From: Megamerina dolium
Taxonomy: Eukaryota; Arthropoda; Insecta; Diptera; Megamerinidae
Assembly (NCBI GenBank): GCA_963854835.1
Contig: OY978525.1
Location: forward strand, 58,907,855 to 58,971,854
Reading direction: 5' to 3'
DNA length: 64,000 nucleotides
Shown: positions 1 to 13,003 of the stretch, in pieces
Layout: each line of letters opens with the position of its first letter
How positions within the stretch are numbered: the stretch's first letter is position 1
Made by a program: the position numbers and the translations under genes
The notes under the pieces: model-generated
What the model saw: only the letters and a program-made list of their open reading frames with translations
Databases searched by the model: none
What the model was told of the DNA's origin: nothing

Positions 1-884
1 GAAAATTTCCCAAATAATTATGATTGCAAAACCTGGAAAAGACTCAACTAAGGTATCGTCGTACAGGCCTATTAGCCTGCTGCTTAACCTATCCAAAATG
101 TTCGAAAAACGATTAATGTTGAAGATACAGCCAATTGTTGAAGCAAATAACATTATACCGTTGCATCAATTTGGGTTCAGAGCAAAACATGGTACAGTAG
201 AACAAGTTCACAGAATAGTTTCTAACATTACAAAAGCGTTCGAAGCAAAGCAGTACTGCTCCGCAGTATTTCTGGACGTCGCACAAGCTTTTGATAAGGT
301 TTGGTATGACTTGGCAAACTTCATTGGTTGATTGGAAACGCCTCGAAATTGTCACTTCATAATAAAATGCTTATATTCAAGTCCACCATTAAACCAATTT
401 GGAGCTACGGCATTCAGCTTTGGGGCACTTCTTCAAACTCTAATATTGAGAAAATTCAGCGTGTTCAATCTAAAATCCTTAGATGTATTTGCCGAGCTCC
501 TTGGTACATCAGTAACACAAATATACACAAGGACCTACAGAATGACACTATTAAAATAGACATAGGGAAACATTGCCAACGTTACTCTGAACGACTAAGT
601 AATCATCCTAATACTCTAGCGAGAGAGCTCCTTAAGCTTAAATATATTAAAAGACTAAAAAGGAAAAATGTTTTAAATATATCTTTTACATAATCTCTCA
701 TTACTATTATATATGTCCTTCATGACATCACATGTTATATTTGTTTGCTTTAATTTATTTGAATGATGTACACATTGGTGTAGAATCAACAAAATGTATT
801 TTTTTGTATATAAGATTTGTATAATTATTGTTAGTTTCGTAAGAAAGATACAATAAATAGAAGAAAATAAAAAAAAATTTATTT
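1..884 (+). mobile_element. Jockey-type LINE, 3' part, internally deleted
   Basis: The copy enters from the left window edge and runs to an A-rich tail near 861-884, with AATAAA-like signals just before it. It has the 3' structure of a poly(A)-tailed Jockey-clade LINE. Its reverse transcriptase is clearly related to, but diverged from, the Jockey copies at 33.5, 42.2, 48.3 and 63.5 kb, so it probably represents a separate subfamily. The fragment at about 22140-22345 shares its wording and may belong to the same subfamily. No target-site duplication can be assessed because the 5' side is outside the window. Confidence 0.85.
2..693 (+). pseudogene. Jockey ORF2 (reverse transcriptase) remnant lacking the catalytic FADD block
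   Basis: Two reading frames abut. Positions 20-331 encode the first RT blocks: YRPISLL, HQFGFRAKHGTVEQVHR and the catalytic-aspartate motif FLDVAQAFDKVW. Positions 328-693 encode the thumb and C-terminal part (FKSTIKPIWSYGIQLWG, then a tail ending RLKRKNVLN). Compared with the intact 882-residue ORF2 at 33682-36330, the segment from just after FDKVW to just before the thumb is missing, about 170 residues including the GVPQGS and FADD motifs, and the frame changes at the join. The copy cannot encode a working polymerase. The insertion must originally have relied on an intact relative or have been deleted after insertion. Confidence 0.85.
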
Positions 885-1116
885 ATTTTTTTTTTCTTTC
901 TCCTTTTCTTCCTTTTAATACATCATTTTTGACAACAATAAAATAAAATATTAATATATACAAAAAATACATTAAAATACTAAAATTTCTCCATTATTAT
1001 CGTCCAAGAATACAGGGTCCCTCAAGAAATATAGGTACACTAAAGAGATGGCTGAAGTCGAAATTGGAAAGTACTAAACTGTGGATAAAGTGCAGCATCA
1101 ACGCTGGAACAAAAAA

Positions 1117-1463
1117 TAAAAAATAAATACGTGAGCCCCAAAGGGCTCATTGGTCAAGCTTCTCTTCAATTACTGTTGTGCGTGTTAAATTTTAGACAGT
1201 ATTAGAAGGGACCTACTTATTTTAGCCGGTTCCGGACGGCAGAACCCTTGCGACATCACTTTTTCTGAGCTTTGTCACAGAGTTCTTTTAGAAGCTTTTC
1301 ATGGCAAGTTGTTACTGTCGGAAGAATTGCCAATTGCTTGCCGACAGGTGGGTACCGTTCGAAAGAAAAATCTTTTCGATATTAAATTTATAATGCATAA
1401 GCCGGGGATTGAACCACGACCTACAGATCAGAAGGCCAACACACTAACCACTGAGCCACGGCA
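1117..1463 (-). mobile_element. tRNA-derived SINE, nearly full length
   Basis: Read on the minus strand the element starts with a tRNA-like head (GCCGTGGCTCAGTGG as A box, then GGTTCAATCCCCGGC as B box) near 1463 and ends in a 3' region containing AGCCCTTTGGGGCTC and an A/T-rich tail. The 15-bp direct repeat CGCTGGAACAAAAAA at 1102-1116 and 1464-1478 is a target-site duplication. It is the same family as the copies at 27386-27751, 12305-12577 and 21884-21995. The short ORFs inside are not genes. Confidence 0.85.
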
Positions 1464-1486
1464 CGCTGGAACAAAAAAAAAAATAA

Positions 1487-1684
<198 letters not shown>

Positions 1685-1689
<5 letters not shown>

Positions 1690-3533
1690 TTTTCGAAGGG
1701 ATTAAGACAAAATAGAAAGAGACAATAAGGGTCATAAAAAAGAAGAACTAAAATATTTAGATATGAAACACAAGAAGTTGTGGAATTAATGTAAAAATTT
1801 AGAATATTTTGCAAATTAGAAAGAAGTAGGCGCAGTGTTCATGCATATAAAGACATCTGTTGCAATTCATCGCGTTAAATTGTAATTCGGTGTGTGGATA
1901 CTCATGTGCACTGGGCGAGGCTAAGTATAGAGGATGCATCCAAAAATAGTATAATAGTATAATAATATAATAGTATAATATAAAATGACATCTAGAGAAT
2001 TAGAAATATACAGTAAATACAGTATAATAAGAACACGTTAGGATGAAATATGATAAATAAGCAATAGGTTAGCTAGGTTGAATACAAAACAAATTCAAAA
2101 ACAAAAAATATGACAACAAAAAAACAAATATATACATATATCCGTAAAAGTAAGATGAAATATATTTAACAAAACACGTTCCGTTTTCAACGGATAATAT
2201 TGAAATTCGTACCAGCTACAAGTACGAAAAGTTGGTCATTGCAATATGAAGAGAAAATGCAATGTGGTCCCTATATTTTTGTCCAAACAACAATGCATTT
2301 TTAATACCTTTTAAAAAATTAAGTATAGATTATAAATAAATATTGCGAAAAAAAAAGAAGTTAATTAATTAAGAATATATGTATATCTTATAAGAAAAAC
2401 TAACTAAATGAGTGTTATAGTAGATATAGTAGTTATAATATATATAGTAGATGCAAGTGATCTATTATTGAAAAAGAATCTGGTAATTCCCCTACAAACA
2501 CAAAAGAGCAACAGTATGTCCACGAGAATCCAAAATCAACTCATACTGTGAAATTGCGAGAGATGCAAACGCAGCTTTAACAACAGTAACAACCAAGAGA
2601 AGGATGACACAAAACTATCCTTGAGGCAGTAAAGAACAAATAAACCCATAGCAGAAAACAAAGCAGGCCCAGTACAGCGAGTACCAATAAAAAACTTACA
2701 AAAAAATAAAATTTACAACAAATAACTTTGGCGTACCTAGACAGTGTGACAATAATAGCTATGAGATATCAACAATAGCTAATAGCTAATATTGAGATAT
2801 CAACAATAACAGCTATGCAACCAAAACCGATTGAAATATTTCAGCTACTGTATTTATCAGTGACAATGGATTTTGATCCACATCAGAAGAAAATGATAAA
2901 CAATAGAACCAAAATTACATATTCATTATTGCTCCAATTATTGAACACTTACACCAGGAGTACAGAGTTTCACATCGACCATATTGCTTAGCAGTGCGGT
3001 ACACATAAAACCCACTTTGCAAGCTATTGTTCAGACCATTCCTATACAAAAAAAATTCTGTCGAATCAAAGCATTGCACGCATTAGCCACCATCAACCCA
3101 CAAGCACACCAAATCAACGTTCCACAATAATAATCCAGATAACGATTCCATAACAAAACGTCCAGAAGATCAACCCAATGTAAATAATCTCGCTCTAATT
3201 GCCGAAACAAAAATCGAACTTTGATAAAAGTTATACTGATACTGTTTTCATCACTAGATTTCAACAACAAAAGCTGCAACAAAACTATTAAAAAAGCTAA
3301 TTACAGCAGACAACAACCAGCAAGAAGAACATCGTTATCATGGGCAACATAATCATCGAATTACCAGTAACTATATATGTATATAACACGTCGAATTTTA
3401 TTCTATATAAGTTTCATAGGTTTTGAATTGTTCTTAAATTTACAAAATAATCATAACCTTAACTTTTTCCTTATAAGAAAAAATTATTATTATTTCATAA
3501 TGATAATTTTTTCTTCCTGAGAAAAGGGAGGAA
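1685..3533 (+). other. Degraded LTR-element interior, no recognisable gene
   Basis: AT-rich sequence with no convincing reading frame. A short stretch near 1830-1890 resembles 60030-60100, which lies beside gypsy remains, so part of it is probably decayed gypsy LTR or leader. Because a purine-rich tract and LTR follow at 3534, I infer that 2.1-3.5 kb is the decayed 3' interior of that gypsy element, but I recognise no pol or env motif in it. Confidence 0.4.
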
Positions 3534-4229
3534 TGTTGCGAGCCAAAATTTGAAATATGCACATATGCATATTTTGCCTCGCGACATATTTCCCGAAATT
3601 GGGAACTACATATTTGTCAATACATATACCAACATTGCTCGAAGTTGTGATATACACAATCCATACTAATATAAATTATAATTGTGGAATATCAGAACAT
3701 TGCGCCAACTGAGTTGCAGCTCGGTGTGAAAATTCTGACAAAGCACTTTCCCATACAATTCGTAGTTCTGCACTTACGTAAGCATACCTGTGTAAGCATA
3801 GCATAGAATATCAAAAAGGTGCTTTCTCATGTAGAATATACACATGGAGAGTGCATCGATCGTGTACATAAACACATATAGTACACACATACACACAAGT
3901 GGGTAGATTGATATGTGGCTAGTGTTAGAAAAATGGATATAAGCTGCCAGCTTACCAAAGGCAGTGGTTGTTCAGTTGTGAGTCTTACATCGAAGTGTTA
4001 GCATTAAGAAAAAGTGTAAATACTGCGATCCTTACAAGGCCCTCCAGTATTAGTGTAAAAGTGAAAAATATAAAACACCAGAAATAAAGTAGAAAACGCA
4101 AGTATCCTTAATAAAATATAATTGTTTTATTTCAGTCAACGAGTATGTTAGACTCGAGGGATATTTAAGAGCTTAGGTCTAGGTGTTAATCTTGTGAGCT
4201 AGGTACTTAGTAAGTGTTGTGGAAAAATA
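3534..4229 (+). mobile_element. Gypsy-type LTR (3' LTR)
   Basis: About 700 bp starting TGTTGCGAGCC and ending GTACACAA. It matches the 801-bp solo LTR at 61527-62327 over its whole length, apart from indels. The purine tract GAGAAAAGGGAGGAA lies immediately upstream, as a polypurine tract does before a 3' LTR, so this is the right end of a plus-strand element. The last two bases (TT in place of the CA seen in the solo copy) are altered. The LTR has inserted into, or was joined to, an R1/LOA LINE fragment that begins at 4230. Confidence 0.75.
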
Positions 4230-5941
<1,712 letters not shown>

Positions 5942-6710
5942 GCCGAAAATAACATGCTTCGTCAGCCATCTCTGTTCTTTGCTAGCTGGCGCCAGTTAGA
6001 AATTCCAAGCGCCGTCAGGATCTCCAGTGCTTGGTCCTTCCACCGCAGGTTAGGTCTTCCTCTTCTGCGTCGTCCTCCAGCGGTTTCCGAATATAACACC
6101 TTCTTAGCTGGAGCGTGTTCTTCCATTCGCTCGACATGACCCAGCCAGCGCAGCCGCTGGATTTTGATGCGCTTTACTATGTCAATATCGGCATACAGCT
6201 TATACAGCTCATGGTTGTACCTTATTCGGTACTCGCCACCAACGCAAATAGGTCCAAAGTTCTTGCGTAGGACTTTTCTCTCGAAAACTCCAAGCATTCG
6301 CTCATCCGAGGTGGAAATTGTCCAGGCTTCAGCGCCATATGTTAGGTCGGGCATGATGAGAGACTTGTAGAATGTAGTTTTCTTTCTTCGAGAGAGGGCT
6401 CGGCTTCTCAATTGCTTACTCAGCCTAAAGTAACACCTGTTAGCAAGAGTTTTCCTACGCATGATCTCCAAGCTGACGTCATTACTGCTGTTAATGCTGG
6501 TTCCAAGATAGACAAAGTCCCATACTACTTCAAAAGCGTAGTTGTTAACAGTGACGTGATGTCCAAGACGCCGGGACTCTTTGTTTGTTGACACTAGATA
6601 CTTCGTCTTGCCCTCGTTCACCGTAATACCCATCCGACGCGACTCTCTTTCCAACTCTGAGAATGCTGCACTGACTGCTCGCGTGTTCATGCCGATTATG
6701 TCAATATCGT
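5942..6710 (-). pseudogene. RTE LINE ORF, C-terminal third (RT thumb to end), 5'-truncated
   Basis: The minus-strand frame from about 6710 to 5945 encodes DIDIIGMNTRAVSAAFSELE, then NEGKTKYLVSTNKESRR, YGAEAWTISTSDERM and the terminal RLRWLGHVERMEEHAPAKK block. It is collinear with the intact C-terminal frame of the RTE copies at 42.6 and 52.1 kb. Truncation falls exactly after the YAD of the catalytic YADD motif, so the second catalytic aspartate pair is lost. The terminal ~35 bases of the normal 3' end are also missing, and the copy runs straight into (TA)n. Confidence 0.88.
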
Positions 6711-8648
6711 GGTCTGGTGGTGTTTTCACAAGGTAACGTGTCTAACTGCCTCAACCGTCATGTAGTTTGATCTGAGCGCTATGTGATGATACCTTTATTT
6801 GTTAATGAGGGGTAGTCATGTAGCTTGCTCTGCTTGCTATGTGATGGCGTCTTCATTATTATTAATGGGGGCCCTCCATGTGGCGACCACCGGGCAACGT
6901 CCTCCTGGTACCTGTTGGGAGATGGCTGAAGTGAGTGGCGGAAACCTCCTCGGTTAGAGGTTGTGCGTTGGGTTTGGGACCCGCCACATAAAAAATCCCC
7001 CCAATGAAAAAAACAGCAATGCCTCGGATAAGGACTACCGCTTTTGTTGATGACCCCCGCAAACGAAAAAAGGACAACGATTTACGGATATGCACCTGGA
7101 TCCGGTCCCTTTATAGGGAGGGTGACTCTATCCAGCTGGTTGATGTCCTCCAAAAATACAGAGCTGACATCACCGCTCTCCAGGAAATGCGATGGACAGG
7201 ACAGGGCTGCTCCAAAAGAGCATCCTGTGACATCTACTACAGTTGCCATGCTGAAAGGCACGAATTAGGATGTGGATTTTTGGCTACGACACCTTGTCTC
7301 ACAGTTCACGCCTGTGAACGAACGGCTGGCCACAATGCGCATCAAGGCAAAATTCTTCAACATCAGCCTTATATATGCCCACGCTCCGACGGATGAGAAG
7401 GACAATGTGATCAAGGAGAGCTTTTTTCAGCGCCTCGAAGAAGAGAAGTCCCACACAGAGAAATCTCGACGTCAGTAAGCTGCGATCACCAGAGACAGCA
7501 GATGCATTTGCCACTCGACTATCGGATCTGCTTATGCAGAACACTCCCCCACTTGATGACACATGCGCACGGTGGACACATATATCCCACTCCATGACTA
7601 CTGCTGCCGAGGAGGTAATCGGTTACTACCGGCCTCTGAGGAATGAGTGGTATGATCAGGAGTGTCGCGACGCTACCGCAGAGAAAGACTCCGCCTACGG
7701 AAAAACCCTGCGTGCAGGCGCAAAGCGAGCTGTTAAGGAGCGGTACAGAGAGAAAAGGAGTGCAGAGGGACGTCTTTTCAGGCGCAAGAAAAGAGAACAA
7801 GAAAGACGCGAGTGTGAGGAGATAGAGATGTGTACCGACAAGAATGAGACTCGAAAATTCTTCGAAGAGATCAGGCGCCTGAGTGGAGATTTAAATCCCG
7901 GAGCCTCTTCTTGCCGTGATGGAAATGGGAAACTAGTTACAGATGTCCAGAATGTACTGAGCCTATGGAGAGAACACTTCTCCACGTTACTGAATGGCGA
8001 TGCTATCTATGAACAATTCCGCCAGTGGAGGAGTTTGCCCGATAACCCCAATTACAGATGATGGTGTTGATGTTCCACCACCCGACTATGACGAGGTTGA
8101 AACGGCCATTTTAAGGCTGAAGAACAACAAAGCTGCAGGTGCTGATGGCCTGCCTGCCGAGTTGTTTAAGACCGGAGGCGATGAGCTGCTCACCCGCATG
8201 CACCAGCTCATAAGCAGAATATGGTCGGATGAAAGCATGCCTGATGACTGGAGGCTCAGTGTTCTCTGTCCTGTACATAAAAAAGGAGACCCCACAATTC
8301 GCGCCAACTACCGTGGAATAAGTCTCCTGAGCATCGCATACAAGGTTCTATCGAGCGTACTGTGTGAAAGGTTGAAGCCTATGCTCAGCAACCTGATTGG
8401 ACCGTATCAGTGTGGCTTCAGACCTGGTAAATCCAACATCGACCACACTGCGCCAAATCCTGGAGAAGACCCAAGAAAAACAGATCGACACACACCACCT
8501 ATTTGTTGATTGTAAAGCCGCTTTCGACAGTCCGGTAAGGGATTACCTCTACGCAACAATGTCTGAGTTCGGTATTCCTGCAAAGCTCATTCGACTTTGT
8601 AGAATAACACTGCATAACTCCCGTTGTGCAGTGAAAATTGGAAATTTA
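6711..8648 (+). mobile_element. RTE-clade LINE, 5' leader to mid RT, 3'-truncated
   Basis: The leader (6711-7003) resembles that of the copy at 13004. The endonuclease-start frame begins at ATG 7004 (KKTAMPRIRTTAF, then DNDLRICTW and ITALQEMRWTGQG). The element stops abruptly at about 8648 inside the RT sequence RCAVKIG, where unrelated AT-rich DNA begins. It meets the minus-strand RTE piece head to head at 6710/6711. RTE elements carry one ORF with an AP-type endonuclease and RT and have no ORF1, which fits this layout. Confidence 0.88.
7004..8648 (+). pseudogene. RTE LINE endonuclease-RT ORF, several lesions
   Basis: The endonuclease frame has a frameshift near 7285 and is cut after FFQRLEE. 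About 115 residues of endonuclease are missing, and the sequence resumes in another frame (SKLRSPETADAFATRLSD). Downstream frames give the linker and RT fingers and palm (NKAAGADGLPAELF, CPVHKKGDPTI, NYRGISLLSIAYKVLS, GPYQCGFRPGKS). Further frameshifts occur near 8010 and 8440. The same endonuclease deletion, to the base, occurs in the copy at 52098-54671. Confidence 0.85.
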
Positions 8649-8715
8649 TAAATTTTATTCATTTTAAATTCCAGCTATATCGACTATTCATTGTATATTC
8701 GTATTAATTAATATA

Positions 8716-10020
8716 AAGGGATATCCATTTTGCGGTTTCAAAAGTAAATGTAAATAAAACACATATAAAATATTTTTTATTATGATATTTCGTTTTTATT
8801 ATAAAGTTTGAACGTTGACATTATGTGTGAAATACTACATCATTTAAATGACCACCACGCGAATTGTTGCAAGCATCGATTCTTTTGAGGTAATTTTCGA
8901 CCACTTTTTGACACATATTGGGCGGTATCTCAGCCATAACGTGACGAATGTTGGTTTTTAGGTGCTTAAGAGTTAAAGGTTTATCTGCATAAACACGGTC
9001 TTTCGCGTAGCCCCACAAAAAAAAGTCAAGCGGTGTCAAATCGCATGATCTTGGTGGCCACTTGATATCGCCACGACGAGAAATTACGCGGCCAGAAAAT
9101 TTCTCTTGCAATAAAGCCATATTCGCTCGAGTTGTGTGGCATGTGGCACCGTCTTGTTGAAACCACATACTCTCTAAGTCGTATTCTTCAATAGCAGGCA
9201 AAAAAAAGTCGGTTATCATATGACCATAACGCTCCGAATTGACGGTGACAGTCGTTTCATCGTCGTTTTCGAAGAAGTAAGGTCCAATCACACCTCCGGA
9301 CCAAAGAGCGCACCAAGCAGTGACTTTTTGTGGATGTAGTGGCCTCTCTTCAATTACTTGAGGATTCTCAGAACCCCAAATACGACAATTTTGTTTGTTA
9401 ACATACCCACCGAGTGAGAAATGTGCTTCGTCGCTGAAGAAAATTTTGTTCGAAAAATTGCCGTCCACCGCCTGTTGTTCAAGCACCCATTCGACGTATC
9501 TACGACGTTGTGAATGGTCAGCTGGCTTCAGTTGTTGTGTGAGCTGCATTTTATATGGATGTAGGTGTAGATCCAAATGCAAAATACGCCATAATGTGCC
9601 GTAAGACAGTCCTAATTCCTAAGAACGACGAGGAATCGACACATTAGGGTCTTCGGCAGCACTTTCACTTACATCAGCGATATTTTCGGTGGTACGAGCG
9701 AAACGATGATGCACAGGCCTTACAATATCTGTAACCGATCCAGTCTCTTCATATTTTTTCACAATTTTGCCAATTGCTTGCGTAGTTGGACGATTATGTT
9801 ACCCATAATCTCCTCTTAAAGCACGATATGTGGCTGTGGCAGAATCACCATTTTTGTAGTAGGTTTTTACAATTTTAATGCGTTGTGCGATAGTTAAGCG
9901 ATCCATTTTCGCAAATGTCAGACTTTGATCTGAAAAAGAAAGAAATTGTTTTAACAACTCAGTTTGACAGATGTCGAATTCTAGCCCTATACTTTTGAAA
10001 CCGCGAAATGGATAACCCTT
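8716..10020 (-). mobile_element. Complete mariner-family transposon (rosa-like), 1305 bp
   Basis: Both ends carry a 31-bp inverted repeat beginning AAGGG(A/T)TATCCATTT and ending GTTTCAAAAGTA, with two mismatches. A TA target duplication lies at 8714-8715 and 10021-10022, as for all Tc1/mariner insertions. The single transposase frame occupies most of the interior on the minus strand. The element sits about 70 bp beyond the truncated RTE copy. Confidence 0.93.
8821..9906 (-). pseudogene. Mariner transposase (DD41D, rosa-like) with two in-frame stops
   Basis: The reading frame starts at ATG 9906 (MDRLTIAQRIKIVKTYYKNG, N-terminal helix-turn-helix region) and ends at 8821, about 361 codons. The catalytic motifs are FSDEAHF (first D), FQQDGATCH (second D) and WPPRSCDLTPLDFFLWGY. 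Counting from the second D gives 36 residues to the D of SCD and 41 to the D of PLD. The latter fits the DD41D signature reported for the rosa mariner lineage of tephritids. The frame is broken by a TAA near codon 37 (after RGDYG) and a TAG before ELGLSYGTLWRIL. From codon ~108 to the end (253 residues) it is open. It is inactive as written but little decayed. Confidence 0.9.
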
Positions 10021-10985
<965 letters not shown>

Positions 10986-11070
10986 CATATATATATATTA
11001 TTAACATGCACTGTGTAAGCGTAGAAGACTACGAAAAAATTTCCGTTTCCAGAAAAAGCTGTGGCGTAGC

Positions 11071-11076
11071 TTTATT
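11071..11076 (-). promoter_or_regulatory. Poly(A) signal AATAAA for the 194-codon ORF
   Basis: The minus strand reads AATAAA 34 bases after the stop codon of the ORF at 11110-11694. The spacing is normal for a short insect 3' UTR. Confidence 0.5.
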
Positions 11077-11109
11077 AAGATAATAATATTTTAACATGTT
11101 CAAATAATT

Positions 11110-11694
11110 TTAATATTTGAATTTGTTTCTTATTGGTTGCTTTGGAATATATGCCTGCTTATACAACGAAACATCGACGGGAATACTTTCTTCACATTCG
11201 GATTTGTAATTTTTCGATAAAATCAATCCAGTTTTCGTTGAGTTACCGAAACTTTTGAGCAAATTCTCTTCCGGTTTCTTTTCTAAAATATTAACAATTT
11301 TCACAGAATTTTCCTGATTTGGTTTAATGCGAAATAATAGATCGTTCATAGTAGTCATATTTGTCAAGAATTCGGTGCCATCTTTCAACCTAATATTAGA
11401 TTCGGAACCAATAAGTTTATTGCTAAATGCTTGAAGCTTCCACGTTTTGAATTCCTCTGCTGCGTTTTGTGATTTTTTCGGTAGAAGTGCTTTGAAATTA
11501 TCATTATAAGTTGTACTCTGAATAATACAACCGCTTTGTCCGAAAATCCCTGGTGCTACTGCTTTCTTGTCAATTTTATCAGAGAATCGATCTTCAAACC
11601 AATTTCCCACAAGTACGTCCGGACTGTACATAACTTCTTTGTGGGTCGGTATGCTGGCATTTTGTAAAAGTTCTGGTTTCACCTTACGGAACAT
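11110..11694 (-). CDS. Uncharacterised 194-residue protein, possible ciliary microtubule-associated (CFAP107-like) host gene
   Basis: An uninterrupted frame from ATG 11694 to TAA 11110, followed closely by AATAAA. It has none of the motifs of the surrounding transposons and an ordinary amino-acid composition: 194 residues, lysine- and asparagine-rich, no signal peptide or membrane segment. The stretch MYSPDVLVGNWFEDRF recalls the 'Y-x-VLIGNW-x-E-R' signature I associate with small axonemal microtubule inner proteins such as CFAP107, and a later STTYNDNFK fits the repeated STY-x-D pattern of such proteins. That resemblance is from memory and weak. If right, it would act in sperm-tail or cilium doublet microtubules. 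Being a single exon, it could be a retrocopy. I am confident it is a real ORF and not confident of the family. Confidence 0.5.
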   Translation of the reverse strand: MFRKVKPELLQNASIPTHKEVMYSPDVLVGNWFEDRFSDKIDKKAVAPGIFGQSGCIIQSTTYNDNFKALLPKKSQNAAEEFKTWKLQAFSNKLIGSESNIRLKDGTEFLTNMTTMNDLLFRIKPNQENSVKIVNILEKKPEENLLKSFGNSTKTGLILSKNYKSECEESIPVDVSLYKQAYIPKQPIRNKFKY

Positions 11695-12014
11695 AATTTG
11701 ATATGCTCAGTAAAAAAATACAAATCTTGAAACAACTTTTAATTTAATTTATTAAAAGAAAATTACTTCATGTTATTTTATATTTTCCAATATGGTGTAC
11801 AGGTTAAGTAGAGTACACGTTAGTATCATGATATAAAAATTAGACGTAGTTCCGCTTTCATTCTCTCATAAAATGTTTGTCGGGTAATCGAGAATATGAC
11901 TTAATTTATTTGTCAATCTCGAAATCCAATTTTCGGTTACTTTTCAAGCAATTGGGGCTTAATCTCGGAAATAGTTCGCTCAGTATTCGCTTTCTATTCA
12001 TTTATGGTTTATTA
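11695..12014. other. Upstream region of the 194-codon ORF, no gene
   Basis: AT-rich sequence with no reading frame or repeat match seen. It would contain the promoter of the minus-strand ORF if that is a gene. No clear TATA box or initiator could be singled out. Confidence 0.4.
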
Positions 12015-12304
12015 TCATGAACTATTCTTTTCACATATCCCCGCAAAAAACAGTCCAGAAGCGTTAAATCGCAAGACCTTGCAAGATAGTTCACAGGTCC
12101 ATTTAAGAGATTATGTTGTGGTTAAATTTTTTTTTTTTAATAAATAGATTATTATGTTCAACGTATGGAATATAGCGTCGTGTTACTATAGCCACATCTA
12201 CATTCATACCACGTCAGCTATTATGGCTCTGTGGCGATCACCATTGACTGTTACTTTGCTACCTGCCAGCATAAAGCGCACCAAACAGTAAGATTTTGTG
12301 GATG
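12015..12304 (-). pseudogene. Relic of a mariner transposase related to the 8.7-kb copy
   Basis: Around 12030-12090 the sequence CAGTCCAGAAGCGTTAAATC parallels AGTCAAGCGGTGTCAAATC in the complete mariner, and 12270-12305 (GCGCACCAAACAGTAAGATT) parallels its ACCAAGCAGTGACTTTTTG segment. The order and strand are the same as in 8821-9582. It is heavily diverged with many indels, belongs to an older invasion of a related element, and is cut at its right end by the SINE starting at 12305. Confidence 0.6.
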
Positions 12305-12577
12305 TCGGGGTGCCGTAGCGGTTAGTATGTTGATCTTCTGATCTGCAGGTGGTGGGTGCAATCCCCGGCTGAAGCTTAAACTTAATATCGAAAAGATTTT
12401 TCTTTCGAACGGTACCCACTTCTCGGAAAGCAATTAGCAATTCTTTCGGCGGTAACAATTTGCCATGGAAAAAGTGATGTCGCAAGAGTTCTGCCATTCA
12501 GAACCGGCTAAGTAGATAACGTTTAATACTGGCCCTTATAAGCTGAACCAAGGAGTCCTTCGGGGCTTATAAGGGCC
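12305..12577 (+). mobile_element. tRNA-derived SINE, diverged copy
   Basis: The copy starts GGGGTGCCGTAGCGGTTAG with the B-box-like GGTGCAATCCCCGGC, continues through the family core (TTTCTTTCGAACGGTACCCAC) and ends near GGGGCTTATAAGGGCC. It has lost about 90 bp relative to the 366-bp copy at 27386. No clean target duplication could be found. Confidence 0.75.
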
Positions 12578-13003
12578 AATTTTAGATGAGCAATTTAAGT
12601 GCCGATTGTTGATTAAATACAGATATTAATATTCAGATCAAATATTTAATCTGTATTCAAATTAGACTATTTCAATATCGAAAATGCAACCTTGCATCCC
12701 GACTAAATAACAGCTCGTAGGATAAATATTGTATTGCTTTAATGTGCCACAAAATGAATTAACTGTGAATATTGCAAATGTTATGTTATGTTAATGTACT
12801 ATAAATAAATGCAAAATAAGGTAATATTTATATCAAATTTGTGTAGTTTTAATTAGTATACATAGGAACTTAGTTACACGTGAGGTACAATTCAGTCAAT
12901 TCAGTTTGAAACTTGGAAACTACTTAAATAATAAACTACATTTTCATTTATTATTACAAAGAACTCATAATTAAAGATAAATATCATTTAATATTTGATC
13001 TGG
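12578..13003. other. Unassigned AT-rich sequence
   Basis: No gene, repeat family or conserved motif recognised. The region contains several ATTTAATCTG-like words in both orientations, probably chance in AT-rich DNA. Confidence 0.4.
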
